Of a DNA stretch of 64,000 nucleotides, positions 44,372 through 52,694 are shown piece by piece. A program made the translations under genes and the position numbers. Positions within the stretch are counted from its first letter, which is position 1. The number at the start of each line of letters is the position of its first letter. The stretch comes from Erysipelotrichaceae bacterium (GTDB lineage: Bacteria > Bacillota_I > Bacilli_A > Erysipelotrichales > Erysipelotrichaceae), in contig JAFQZR010000001.1 in assembly GCA_017405785.1 (NCBI GenBank), positions 62,001 through 126,000 of the forward strand, written 5' to 3'. The notes below the pieces were generated by a model. The model made no database searches. It saw only the letters and a list, made by a program, of their open reading frames with translations, and had not been told where the DNA came from.

Positions 44372-45274
44372 ATGACCAAGAAAATCTATGAAAATGTTGA
44401 TCAGTTACCTGACGGTACTGCTTCTGACATTATTACTGAAGGCTGTATTGTACTGGAAGGCGGTGCTTTCCGTGGTCTGTATACCCGGGGAGTACTGGAT
44501 GCCCTGATGCTGAATGACATCAATTTCAGAAGTACGATTGGAACGTCAGCCGGTGCTCTGGCAGGTTATAACTATGTTGCCGGAAACATTGGAAGAATGG
44601 CACGTTTTAATCTTACATATCGTCATGACTCCAGTTATGTCGGTATCAGACCTTTCATGAAATCCCACACAATCATCGATCTCAATCTCTGTCTGAAGGA
44701 TTACAACACTGTTGAACCGTTTAATACCGCCCGTTTCTTTAATCCGGAGAAAAGGTTTGTTGCAGTATGTACTGAATGCCGGACCGGAAAAACCATTTAT
44801 TTTGAAAAAGACAAATGCAGCAACATCGTTGATGCTGTTAAGGCTTCCGCATCAATGCCTTTTGTCTCAAAAATGATAGATGTTGACGGAAAATACTGCC
44901 TGGATGGCGGAGCCAGCTGCAAGATTGCCTATCAGTGGGCCATTGACCAGCAGTATTCAAAGATAGTCGTTGTCAGAACCCGTGACAATACCTACCGTAA
45001 AAAGACCGAAGAACGCAATATAGCCAGAAAGGTCTACCGTAAGTATCCGGAATTCGCCGAAAGCCTCGATAAGAGCAACGGTTCTTATAACAGACAGTGC
45101 GACGAAATAGAAAAACTGGAAAAGGAAGGCCGCATTTTCGTCATTTCGCCTTCCCAGAAGGTTACCGTCAGCCGTCTTGAAGGAAACATGGATAAACTGG
45201 CTGATCTGTACTGGCTGGGCTTCAATGATGCCCTGGCAAATATAGAGAAACTGAAAGAATATCTCTCAGAATAA
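44372..45274 (+). CDS. patatin-like phospholipase
   Basis: The 300-residue serine hydrolase carries the patatin signatures: oxyanion-hole GGAFRGLYTRGVLDAL, the nucleophile motif GTSAGAL, and LDGGASCKIAY with the catalytic Asp of the Ser-Asp dyad. Bacterial members of the RssA/YjjU group act on lipids or unknown acyl esters. No signal peptide is visible, so it should be cytosolic. GGAGG lies some twelve bases before the ATG. It ends at a terminator shared with the nucleoside hydrolase gene. Confidence 0.9.
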   Translation: MTKKIYENVDQLPDGTASDIITEGCIVLEGGAFRGLYTRGVLDALMLNDINFRSTIGTSAGALAGYNYVAGNIGRMARFNLTYRHDSSYVGIRPFMKSHTIIDLNLCLKDYNTVEPFNTARFFNPEKRFVAVCTECRTGKTIYFEKDKCSNIVDAVKASASMPFVSKMIDVDGKYCLDGGASCKIAYQWAIDQQYSKIVVVRTRDNTYRKKTEERNIARKVYRKYPEFAESLDKSNGSYNRQCDEIEKLEKEGRIFVISPSQKVTVSRLEGNMDKLADLYWLGFNDALANIEKLKEYLSE

Positions 45275-45278
45275 AAAA

Positions 45279-45303
45279 AGACCGGATCATTCCGGTCTGT
45301 TTA
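45279..45303. terminator. bidirectional terminator, patatin / nucleoside hydrolase
   Basis: GACCGGA and TCCGGTC (45280-45286, 45291-45297), with an A7 run before and TGTTT after, overlap the end of the minus-strand gene. Confidence 0.82.
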
Positions 45304-46234
45304 CTGCTTTCCGCAGAGCTTCTTTAAATCTCTTCTTGAAGGATTCACTGTTGACATCCAGTGCATAACGCACATTTTTGTTTGGCTTTACCAGCATATC
45401 CCCTGTTGTGACTATGCGTCCGACACCCGGTCCGTTCTGCCATACTTCCAGTGATATGTCATGCCATTTTGTTATAAGAGACGGGTCGATGGCTGCTGCA
45501 ACTGCCAGAGGATCATGCATTGCTCCGCCTAATACACCCTCTTCATTCACATAGTAATAATATGCCATGTCATAAATGTGCTTAGATGCCACAGTAGTGA
45601 TTTCTTTCAGGAAACTGATGTCGTCTTCCATGATAACTGTCTTCAGTGTAACGTCAAGACCTATCATAGTCAGATCCAGTCCGCTTTCCATGACGTATTT
45701 GGCTGCTGCCGGATCATTGAAAATGTTAGCTTCAGCATATGGGGTAATGTTACCCTTCACTGTTAAAGCCCCGCCCATTATGGCTATCGTACCGCACAGG
45801 GACATTGCTTCCCTGTTTTTATTTATGGCGTTGGCCAAGTTGGTCAGAGGACCAAGATTGACAATTATCAGCTCTTCCTTATACTTTTTGGCTGCTTCGA
45901 TCATGAAATCACAGGCACTTTGATTCTTTGGCTTTCTCTGATTGTATTTGAAACTGACATTACCCACGCCGTTATTGCCATGAATGACCTTAAGATGGTC
46001 ACTTACCAGCCAATCATTCTGACCCCATGGGTATTCCGCGCCTGGGTATACACCGATTTCAGGATGGCCAAGTTCGCAAAGAACATCAAGGGTGTTGCGT
46101 ACAGCATAACTTAAATAAGTGTTTCCGAAAACAACCGTTACTCCTGCTAAGGATACATCCTCCATTCCCAGAACCATCGCAATCGCTAAAGCGTCATCTA
46201 TACCTGTATCAACGTCAAGAATCAATTTTTTCAT
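45287..46234 (-). CDS. inosine-uridine-type nucleoside hydrolase
   Basis: The 315-residue enzyme has the calcium-binding DVDTGIDDALAI at residues 7-18, the NLGPLTNLANAI loop and the active-site His in GGAMHDPLAVAAAIDP. It hydrolyses the N-glycosidic bond of ribonucleosides to give ribose and base. The pyrimidine-specific, purine-specific or broad subtype is not decidable. An AGGAGG site precedes the ATG. With the ribokinase-like kinase and deoC it fits nucleoside-sugar salvage. Confidence 0.92.
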   Translation of the reverse strand: MKKLILDVDTGIDDALAIAMVLGMEDVSLAGVTVVFGNTYLSYAVRNTLDVLCELGHPEIGVYPGAEYPWGQNDWLVSDHLKVIHGNNGVGNVSFKYNQRKPKNQSACDFMIEAAKKYKEELIIVNLGPLTNLANAINKNREAMSLCGTIAIMGGALTVKGNITPYAEANIFNDPAAAKYVMESGLDLTMIGLDVTLKTVIMEDDISFLKEITTVASKHIYDMAYYYYVNEEGVLGGAMHDPLAVAAAIDPSLITKWHDISLEVWQNGPGVGRIVTTGDMLVKPNKNVRYALDVNSESFKKRFKEALRKAVNRPE

Positions 46235-46262
46235 GATATTATCCTCCTATTCCATTATACAG

Positions 46263-46284
46263 AAAAACAGCCGTTATGGCTGTA
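46263..46284 (-). terminator. terminator of the CotH-like gene
   Basis: On the minus strand ACAGCC-ATAAC-GGCTGT is followed by TTTTC, directly after the CotH stop. Confidence 0.75.
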
Positions 46285-46291
46285 TTCTGTT

Positions 46292-48292
46292 TTACAGTTC
46301 TTCAACTTCTTCTGATTCACCAACCGGCTGCTGTGAACCGCCATTCCGACCTGATCCGTTTCCTTCATCCGAAGGAACTTCTGAGCCAAAGCCGTTACCG
46401 CCACCGGGATTGAACCCGTTATCTGATGGCCCGTTTCCTCCGCCAAAAGGATTAAACCCGTTACCGGAAGAGTCTCCCGGATTAAAGCCGCTGTTTCCTC
46501 CGGAGAAACCGCCAGGGCCAAAGCTGTTACCTGATGAATCACCTGGATTGAAGCCATTACCTCCTCCAAAGAAGTCACCAGGGTTAAATCCATTGCCATT
46601 TTCGTTTCCCGGGAAGTCGCCTGGATTAAAACCGTCGCCTCCGCCAAAGAAGTTTCCAGGATTGAATCCGTTACCGCCACCGCCAAATGAGCCCATAGAA
46701 CTGATATTCAGATCGGAAGCATCAACTTTATCGGCATTATTCTGCTGGCTGGTTACTGTTGCCAGTTTACCATTAAGCTGTTTTTTGATGCTTTCTGCTC
46801 TTAACAGGCAGAACTGCTTCAACCGTGCTGTTGCGGTATCAAACTGACTGACACTGTAGAAAGCAGATGGATCCTTTTCCACATATTCTCTGATCATGTT
46901 TACTACGCGGTCATATTCTTTTTCAAACTTTCCGGAATCAAAGTATTCGGTTATGAACTGTTGATATACAGTGTGATACTGTTCTGTATATTCCTCGCTG
47001 CTGACGATCCATGACCACATTGGTCTGTCAGACTCACTGGCACCGGATAAAGGTGAATCAATACCCTGATTTATCAGTGATGTAGCATCATTCCCAGCTC
47101 CCATCGCAAATGCCCCGAAAGCCAGATTGTAATCCCATGGAATCATTGTCAGTAAACCGTCGTTTTCGTACAGATAATAGTTATGAAGCATATTGCCCGT
47201 ATAACTGTCATAATTCATGACAAAGTTATGAACCACAAAGTACCTTATTGTGTTGTCAATATCAACGCTTTCTTCAACATTGCCTTCTGACAGATTCTTA
47301 AGTGCTTCAATGACACGGTATTCATCTTCTTCCGTTACATCCGTTTCGGCATTATCGAAGATTTCACTGTAGCTTTCAAGATTATCATCAGTATAAACCA
47401 GTGAAGCACTGTTACTGCTGCCGAATCCACCCATTGAGCCAGGCATGTTGCCGGGATTGAATCCACCCTGACCATTGCTGCCATCTCCGGAGAACGGATT
47501 GTTTCCATCAGGCGGTGTCATATTTCCAGGATTAAAACCTCCCTGTCCGTTACCATCACCCTGATTGAATGGATCAAATCCTTCCGGCATATCCATTCCA
47601 TCCGGCATGCTGAAGTTTCCATCACCAGGCTGCCAGTCATTTTCTTCTTCCGGCTGTTTATTGTCATTCTGTTTTTTACCGCCTCCGATATTGCCCAGCA
47701 TTTCCGATTCAGGTTTATAAAGATCACCCTCGGAATCAGTATTTACATCCAGAAAAACCTGATCTACCTCTTCAATGGCCAGATACAGTCCAAAATCTTC
47801 ACCATTGATGGTCAGCCATACATAGCTGCAGCGGGAACTCAGAGCACCTGCTTCATTGAACATCTGATAACTGAGATAGTCTTTCATGTATGTCGCATCG
47901 GAATAGATATTGCTCAGATTCAGTTTCTTAATGCCCTGATAAGTCTGGCTCTTGTCATACTTACTGAAATTGATCTTGAAACTGTAGCGGTCAGAATTAC
48001 TGTCAGCCGCTACACTTGACAGACTTGTATTGCCTTTAGTCGCAAATGACACTCCATTGACCTGATTACCGTCTATTGTGACATTAACTTTATATTTAGT
48101 CTTATCCAGAGGGTTGGCTTTAAGATCTTCCCAATCCTCGTTGCTAATTTCTATATTTATCTGATGTACATAAGACGTATCAAAAATATCATCAGTTTTC
48201 TCAATAACTGTATTCTCTATATTTGTACTGGCAGAGGTACATCCCTGCAGCACGAATAACAAGCATAATATAACAACATAAAACTTCTTCAT
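46292..48292 (-). CDS. CotH-kinase-family lipoprotein with GFNPG repeats
   Basis: A 666-residue exported lipoprotein (lipobox LQGC). The CotH domain spans about 35-480: YVHQINIEISNEDWEDLKA, SFATKGNTSLSS, YSFKINFSKY, GLYLAIEEVDQVFL and NYDSYTGNMLHNYYL with MIPWDYNLAFGAF, which carries the kinase-like Asp/Asn residues. CotH proteins are atypical protein kinases of spore coats; surface relatives occur in non-spore settings. A Gly/Asn/Pro-rich insertion lies inside the domain, and a C-terminal tail of about 110 residues repeats GFNPG. GGTGATGAAA before the ATG at 48292 decides the start over 48379. Confidence 0.88.
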   Translation of the reverse strand: MKKFYVVILCLLFVLQGCTSASTNIENTVIEKTDDIFDTSYVHQINIEISNEDWEDLKANPLDKTKYKVNVTIDGNQVNGVSFATKGNTSLSSVAADSNSDRYSFKINFSKYDKSQTYQGIKKLNLSNIYSDATYMKDYLSYQMFNEAGALSSRCSYVWLTINGEDFGLYLAIEEVDQVFLDVNTDSEGDLYKPESEMLGNIGGGKKQNDNKQPEEENDWQPGDGNFSMPDGMDMPEGFDPFNQGDGNGQGGFNPGNMTPPDGNNPFSGDGSNGQGGFNPGNMPGSMGGFGSSNSASLVYTDDNLESYSEIFDNAETDVTEEDEYRVIEALKNLSEGNVEESVDIDNTIRYFVVHNFVMNYDSYTGNMLHNYYLYENDGLLTMIPWDYNLAFGAFAMGAGNDATSLINQGIDSPLSGASESDRPMWSWIVSSEEYTEQYHTVYQQFITEYFDSGKFEKEYDRVVNMIREYVEKDPSAFYSVSQFDTATARLKQFCLLRAESIKKQLNGKLATVTSQQNNADKVDASDLNISSMGSFGGGGNGFNPGNFFGGGDGFNPGDFPGNENGNGFNPGDFFGGGNGFNPGDSSGNSFGPGGFSGGNSGFNPGDSSGNGFNPFGGGNGPSDNGFNPGGGNGFGSEVPSDEGNGSGRNGGSQQPVGESEEVEEL
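46340..46700 (-). repeat. coding GFNPG repeats in the CotH tail
   Basis: Seven GFNP units (mostly GFNPGDF, GFNPGDS, GFNPGNF) alternate with GGG and GN spacers over about 110 residues. At least two further copies (QGGFNPGNM) lie in the internal insertion at 47440-47540. The DNA copies differ at silent sites, so the array is not recently expanded. Such tails probably form flexible surface extensions. Confidence 0.85.
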
Positions 48293-48360
48293 TTTCATCA
48301 CCAACAACATAATAGAAGTTTCTTCTGAACATCGTGTGAACACATTGTTATTTTTTGCTG

Positions 48361-48390
48361 AAAAAAAAGACAGTGTCATGCACTATCTGA
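48361..48390 (-). terminator. terminator of the 60-residue gene
   Basis: On the minus strand AGATAGTG-CATGA-CACTGTCT is followed by eight T, overlapping the stop of the small gene. It also separates it from the CotH gene. Confidence 0.8.
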
Positions 48391-48565
48391 TTCTTTCCAG
48401 ATCTCTCTTGAATCTGTCCACAGCCTTCTTTATCTGATCCAGCTGTTTCCTTTCACGGCGGTCAATAACTCCATCATCCTCAGTCGCAGCCACTTCACAG
48501 GCCTGCTGAAAGCTTTCAACATAACGTATCATAGTATTCAGTTGCATTTTTATATATGTATTCAT
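48383..48565 (-). CDS. small helical protein, 60 residues
   Basis: The protein is predicted helical: RYVESFQQACEVAATEDDGV then DRRERKQLDQIKKAVDRFKR. The DGVIDRRERKQLDQI segment resembles an EF-hand-like or TerB-like loop-helix, but too short to assign. AAAGGACTGAAG precedes the ATG at 48565, and a good terminator follows, which support a real gene. It is divergent from zur. Confidence 0.6.
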   Translation of the reverse strand: MNTYIKMQLNTMIRYVESFQQACEVAATEDDGVIDRRERKQLDQIKKAVDRFKRDLERIR

Positions 48566-48592
48566 TCTTCAGTCCTTTCCACATGAGTTTCA

Positions 48593-48688
48593 TTGCCCTG
48601 TTTATTCTCATTATACTATATAGGTTATGAACACAATCGTATTTAAATTTAATAATTATTCTCATATTTATTGAAGAAATATTCTCAT
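48593..48688 (+). promoter_or_regulatory. zur promoter with three TATTCTCAT half-sites
   Basis: TTGCCC (48593-48598) and TATATA (48617-48622) form a likely promoter with an 18-base spacer. The nine-base word TATTCTCAT occurs three times in the same direction: 48603-48611 inside that spacer, 48657-48665 and 48680-48688. ATTCTCAT/ATGAGAAT is a Fur-family-like half-site, so autoregulation by the Zur-like protein is likely. Confidence 0.6.
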
Positions 48689-48730
48689 GATGGTAAAATT
48701 GATAATAGTTCCCAATTTAGGAGGTTTTCT

Positions 48731-49147
48731 ATGACAGTCAGAACCAAATACCGGACAAAACAGCGCAAGATCCTCATGGAATATTTTGAAGCTAATCCTC
48801 AGACACACATGACAGTCAAGGAGATCTGCGATTATTTCCGCAGTCATGACATTTCCTGCGGTCAGGCAACAGTCTACCGTCAGCTGGAAAGTCTGGTTAA
48901 TGACGGAATCATCAGAAAGTATGTCATAGATGAGAACTCCCCTGCCTGCTATGAATACCTGGGCGAAAAGGAAGAAGATCACGATCTCACCTTCCACTGC
49001 AAGTGTGAAAAATGCGGCAAGCTAATTCACATTCAGTGCCACCGGCTTCAGGATCTGCAGCAGCACCTGAAAAAGGGACACGGCTTTACGGTCAATCCGT
49101 TAAGAACCGTTTTATACGGACTGTGTGAACAGTGCCGGAAACAGTGA
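48731..49147 (+). CDS. zur: Fur-family regulator, Zur-like
   Basis: The 138-residue regulator has the winged helix (MTVKEICDYFRSH, QATVYRQLESLVNDGII) and dimerisation domain with HDLTFHCKCEKCGKLIHIQCH and the C-terminal CEQC. The two CxxC pairs form the structural zinc site of the family. Fur, PerR and Zur are hard to separate by sequence, but the genes directly downstream encode a ZnuABC-type importer, so Zur is the best call. AGGAGG before the ATG at 48731 fixes the start. Repeated half-sites upstream suggest self-regulation. Confidence 0.85.
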   Translation: MTVRTKYRTKQRKILMEYFEANPQTHMTVKEICDYFRSHDISCGQATVYRQLESLVNDGIIRKYVIDENSPACYEYLGEKEEDHDLTFHCKCEKCGKLIHIQCHRLQDLQQHLKKGHGFTVNPLRTVLYGLCEQCRKQ

Positions 49148-49157
49148 GGAAACCTGA

Positions 49158-49469
49158 ATGACAGTAAGAAACACTTACGTTTCAAGAAGATTACTGACTG
49201 CCTTGATGACAGCGGTTTTAATCATGTCGGTATTTGTTTCACTGGCTTATGTAATTGAAGAAGCTGACCATGAATGCAGCGGTAATGACTGCCCTGTATG
49301 CCGGACATTGTCAATATGCCGCAGAAGTATTCACGGTACCATCACCGTCATTTCTGCAGCTGCTGTATTAATAATTACTGTTCATATTGTTTTATGTTCC
49401 TGCAGTATCTGCATTGCGGAAAACAGCGGTTTTTCTCTGATCACACAGAAAACACGAATGAACAACTGA
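49158..49469 (+). CDS. small two-helix membrane protein with Cys/His metal-like loop
   Basis: The 103-residue protein has a membrane helix (about 12-33), a loop with EADHECSGNDCPVC at 36-49 and a second helix (about 60-83). The loop HxC-x4-DCxxC is a plausible external metal-binding site. Proteins with an H-[DE]-C-[ST]-G-x-[DN]-C-P-x-C loop recur next to zinc importers in Clostridia as I recall, but remain unnamed. Its place between zur and the binding protein gene, ten bases after the zur stop, points to zinc homeostasis. GAGGAAA precedes the ATG. Confidence 0.75.
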   Translation: MTVRNTYVSRRLLTALMTAVLIMSVFVSLAYVIEEADHECSGNDCPVCRTLSICRRSIHGTITVISAAAVLIITVHIVLCSCSICIAENSGFSLITQKTRMNN

Positions 49470-49551
49470 AACTCCAGTTAAGGGATACATATTACCTGTT
49501 CTGTATCTTTTTTACGTTTACAGGCTATTCACATGACTGGAGGTTGAAATA

Positions 49552-50517
49552 ATGAAGAAAATATTGCTTGTACTGATTACTGCCTTCTTAATGGCAGGTA
49601 TTCTTTCCGGCTGCAGCCGTCAACAGGATCATGATCCTGAAGATAAAAAACTGCAGATCGTAACTACGATCTTCCCCGTTTATGACTGGGTGATGAATGT
49701 TCTGGGTGACAATCCGGGAAATGCCGAAGTCACAATGCTTCTGGATACCGGAGCTGACCTGCACAGTTATCAGCCTACCGCTGCTGACATGATGAAGATT
49801 ACTTCTGCTGATATATTCGTTTATGTCGGTGGTGAATCCGATGAATGGGTCGAAGATGTTCTGAAGAACTCTTCCAATGACAAATGCATTGTCATGAATC
49901 TGATGGATATTCTTGGTGACAGGATCAGAGAAGAAGAACATGTCGAAGGAATGGAACACGATCATGAGGAAGAAGAAACCGAATATGATGAGCACATCTG
50001 GCTGTCACTGCGCAATGCGGCAGTACGGGTTAAACGGATCGAAGAAGCCCTGAGCAAAGCCGACAGCGGCAATGCTTCCGTTTACCAGAATAATCGGTCA
50101 TCATATATACAGAAACTGGATGATCTGGACAGACAGTACCGGGCAGCTGTCTCCCGGGCTTCGGTAAAGACTCTTCTGTTTGCGGACCGTTTCCCGTTCC
50201 GCTATCTGACCGAAGACTATGGGCTGAACTACTATGCGGCTTTTGCCGGATGTTCAGCTGAATCGGAAGCCAGTTTTGAAACTGTCACCTTCCTGGCCCG
50301 GAAAATTGACGAACTGAATCTTAAAGCGGTTCTGACTATCGAAGGAACCGATCACCGCATTGCCGACACGGTTATCAGAACAACTGTGTCAGGCAATCAG
50401 AAAATCCTGACCCTGAATTCGCTGCAGTCAATAACTGCCCGTGATGTTGCTCAGGGAATCAGCTACTTAACCGTAATGGAAGAGAATCTGAAAGTATTGA
50501 AAGAAGCTTTACAATAG
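49552..50517 (+). CDS. znuA: zinc ABC transporter substrate-binding lipoprotein
   Basis: The 321-residue lipoprotein (lipobox LSGC near residue 21) belongs to cluster 9 metal-binding proteins. Ligand candidates are His in DTGADLHSYQPTAADM, His in DEHIWLS, and the acidic end of the cleft. The position that usually holds a third His reads FADRFPFRYLTEDYG, a variant I recall from Firmicutes members. An acidic, His-containing loop (HVEGMEHDHEEEETEYDEH, about 132-150) is typical of zinc rather than manganese receptors. GGAGG precedes the ATG. It is part of the zur operon. Confidence 0.88.
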   Translation: MKKILLVLITAFLMAGILSGCSRQQDHDPEDKKLQIVTTIFPVYDWVMNVLGDNPGNAEVTMLLDTGADLHSYQPTAADMMKITSADIFVYVGGESDEWVEDVLKNSSNDKCIVMNLMDILGDRIREEEHVEGMEHDHEEEETEYDEHIWLSLRNAAVRVKRIEEALSKADSGNASVYQNNRSSYIQKLDDLDRQYRAAVSRASVKTLLFADRFPFRYLTEDYGLNYYAAFAGCSAESEASFETVTFLARKIDELNLKAVLTIEGTDHRIADTVIRTTVSGNQKILTLNSLQSITARDVAQGISYLTVMEENLKVLKEALQ

Positions 50518-50529
50518 GAGGATACAGGC

Positions 50530-51240
50530 ATGGCCCTGATAACAGCCAGGAATCTGTCCCTGGGATATGATTCCCACATAATCGTAAAAGATCTGAATTT
50601 CTCTCTGAACGGGGGAGACTACCTCTGCATTGTCGGAGAAAACGGTTCAGGCAAAACAACCCTGATGAAGACCCTTCTGCATCTGATCAAACCGGCAGCC
50701 GGTGAGATCATTACAGGAGACGGTCTCAAAAAGAATGAAATAGGCTATCTGCCGCAGCAGAGCCTTATTCAGCGCGACTTCCCTGCTTCAGTCTGGGAAA
50801 TCGTTCTTTCCGGCTGCCAGGGCCGCCTTGGAAAAAAGCCTTTCTACAGCGATGAACATAAAAAGCTGGCTGAAGAAAACATCAAGAAAATGGGCATCAC
50901 GGATCTGCGCAATAAGTGTTACCGGGATCTTTCCGGCGGACAGCAGCAGCGTGTTCTGCTGGCCAGAGCTCTGTGTGCCACTCAGAAACTTCTGTTACTT
51001 GATGAACCGGTATCCGGCCTTGATCCTAAAGTAACAGCGGAAATGTACAGTTTGATTGAAAGACTCAATAAAGACGGAACTGCCGTCATAATGATATCTC
51101 ATGACATCATGCGGGCAATCCGTTATGCCAGTCACATTCTCCACATCGGCTCTGATGTCTTTTTCGGAACACGTGAAGAATACATTACCACTAAAATGGG
51201 ACAGAATTTCCTGAACCGGGAAGGCGGTGAACAGGCATGA
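50530..51240 (+). CDS. znuC: zinc ABC transporter ATP-binding protein
   Basis: The 236-residue ATPase has Walker A GENGSGKTT, the Q-loop in IGYLPQQS, signature LSGGQQQRVLLARAL, Walker B LLLDEPVSGLD and the switch His in MISHD. It powers the importer with the permease encoded next; the two genes overlap by four bases (ATGA), so they are translationally coupled. AGGAGG lies before the ATG. Confidence 0.92.
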   Translation: MALITARNLSLGYDSHIIVKDLNFSLNGGDYLCIVGENGSGKTTLMKTLLHLIKPAAGEIITGDGLKKNEIGYLPQQSLIQRDFPASVWEIVLSGCQGRLGKKPFYSDEHKKLAEENIKKMGITDLRNKCYRDLSGGQQQRVLLARALCATQKLLLLDEPVSGLDPKVTAEMYSLIERLNKDGTAVIMISHDIMRAIRYASHILHIGSDVFFGTREEYITTKMGQNFLNREGGEQA

Positions 51241-52067
51241 TCAGCAAGCTTATCTTCTATCTGGGATTCCCGTTTGTCAGATACGCCCTCATTGTCGGTG
51301 TTCTTATTTCCCTTTGTTCCTCCCTGCTGGGAGTCACACTGGTACTTAAACGCTTCTCCTTCATCGGTGACGGTCTGTCACATGTAGCTTTCGGTGCCAT
51401 GACCATTACTGCGGTTACCAGACTGACCAATGACATGCTGCTGGTGCTGCCGGTAACTGTCATCTGTGCCGTCCTGTTACTGAAAAACGGTCATAATACA
51501 GTAATAAAAGGCGATGCTGCCATTGCCATGATATCCGTATCAGCTCTGGCCTTCGGATATCTGTTAATGAATATCTTCCCTACCAGCGGTAACATCAGCG
51601 GTGATGTCTGCACTACTCTGTTCGGTTCAACTTCCATTCTGACTCTCAGTAAAGGTGAAGTCATACTGTGCGGAGTTTTGTCACTGACAGTAACGATACT
51701 ATTTATCGTTTTCTACAACCGCATCTTCTCGGTCACATTCGATGAAGACTTCTCACATGCCAGCGGTACCGATACAGGCTTCTATAACCTGATGCTGGCT
51801 GTTATAATAGCAGTAGTGATAGTCCTGGCCATGAATCTGGTCGGATCATTACTGATATCTGCTCTTATCATATTCCCGGCTCTGTCAGCCATGAGAGTAT
51901 TCAGAAGCTTCCTGTCTGTGACAGTATGCTCTGCCGTTACTTCCGTCTGCTGTGCTTTTGCGGGAATAGTCATTTCAATTCTGGCCGGTACACCGGTAGG
52001 TTCAACCATTGTTGCGGTTGATGTTCTGGTATTCGCAGTATTCACGCTCATAGGAAAAAGGAGGTAA
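51237..52067 (+). CDS. znuB: zinc ABC transporter permease
   Basis: A 276-residue membrane protein of the ABC-3 family with about eight helices. It has the cytoplasmic coupling region and the family motif FIGDGLSHVAFGAM near residue 41, followed by LVGSLLISALIIFPALSAM. It forms the membrane pore of the importer. Zinc specificity is inferred from the neighbours. Confidence 0.92.
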   Translation: MISKLIFYLGFPFVRYALIVGVLISLCSSLLGVTLVLKRFSFIGDGLSHVAFGAMTITAVTRLTNDMLLVLPVTVICAVLLLKNGHNTVIKGDAAIAMISVSALAFGYLLMNIFPTSGNISGDVCTTLFGSTSILTLSKGEVILCGVLSLTVTILFIVFYNRIFSVTFDEDFSHASGTDTGFYNLMLAVIIAVVIVLAMNLVGSLLISALIIFPALSAMRVFRSFLSVTVCSAVTSVCCAFAGIVISILAGTPVGSTIVAVDVLVFAVFTLIGKRR

Positions 52068-52071
52068 AACG

Positions 52072-52656
52072 ATGAGAAAAGCATTTATCATAGTTCTTAT
52101 ACTTCTTACATGTCTGACAGGCTGCGGCAGTTCCAATTCCGGCCGCACTTCTTCCAACATCAAGAATGTTGAAGACGTGCTGAAGGAAAAGACTGAGCAG
52201 AACAATGAGCAGAAAGAACCGGCAAAGCCATCTTCAGATGAGAAAAAACCGGTAAATACCGGCTTACAGTACGGTAATGTTGACATTGACCTGACTCAGC
52301 TGTCCAGTACAGTTGTATATTCCGAAGTCTATAACATGGTTACAAATCCTGATGACATCACCGGAAAGACCATCAGAATGCAAGGCTATTTTGCCTCTTA
52401 TCATGACCCGGAAACAGACAAGTATTACTTTGCCTGCATCATCCCTGATGCTACAGCCTGCTGTGCTCAGGGCATAGAATTCATTCTGGAAGGCGATTAC
52501 AAATACCCTGATGATTATCCTGTCGAAGGTCAGATCATCACTGTAGCAGGCATATTTGATACCTATGCCGAGTATTACCAGTCAGGTGATACTACATACA
52601 GACAGGTCTACAGTACCTTACGAAAAGCCGTACTGGAGAGTGTTGAATCAAGCTAA
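52072..52656 (+). CDS. OB-fold-like lipoprotein of the zinc operon
   Basis: The 194-residue lipoprotein (lipobox LTGC) has a charged linker (about 25-65) and a C-terminal beta-rich domain: ITGKTIRMQGYFASYHD, CIIPDATACCAQGIEFIL and GQIITVAGIFDTYAEY. The ATACCAQGIEF segment with a Cys pair recurs in small exported proteins of Firmicutes related to the YcgQ/DUF1980 group, and in metal-uptake contexts as I recall. It could accept or sense metal outside the cell. It is the last gene of the operon before a terminator, five bases after the permease. Confidence 0.75.
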   Translation: MRKAFIIVLILLTCLTGCGSSNSGRTSSNIKNVEDVLKEKTEQNNEQKEPAKPSSDEKKPVNTGLQYGNVDIDLTQLSSTVVYSEVYNMVTNPDDITGKTIRMQGYFASYHDPETDKYYFACIIPDATACCAQGIEFILEGDYKYPDDYPVEGQIITVAGIFDTYAEYYQSGDTTYRQVYSTLRKAVLESVESS

Positions 52657-52658
52657 AG

Positions 52659-52685
52659 AAAACTGAGAAATCTCTCAGTTTTTTC
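52659..52685. terminator. bidirectional terminator, zinc operon / lipoprotein
   Basis: AAAACTGAGA and TCTCAGTTTT enclose a short loop, with T on both outgoing strands, between convergent genes. Confidence 0.88.
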
Positions 52686-52694
52686 TTTGGTTAA

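Noticed and set aside
46255-46686. 143-codon minus-strand frame within the CotH tail
   Set aside because: It is another frame of the low-complexity GFNPG repeats; the repeats keep all frames open and the translation looks artificial.
46119-46847. 242-codon proline-rich plus-strand frame
   Set aside because: It is the complement of the GFNPG repeat array, an effect of repeat composition and not a gene.
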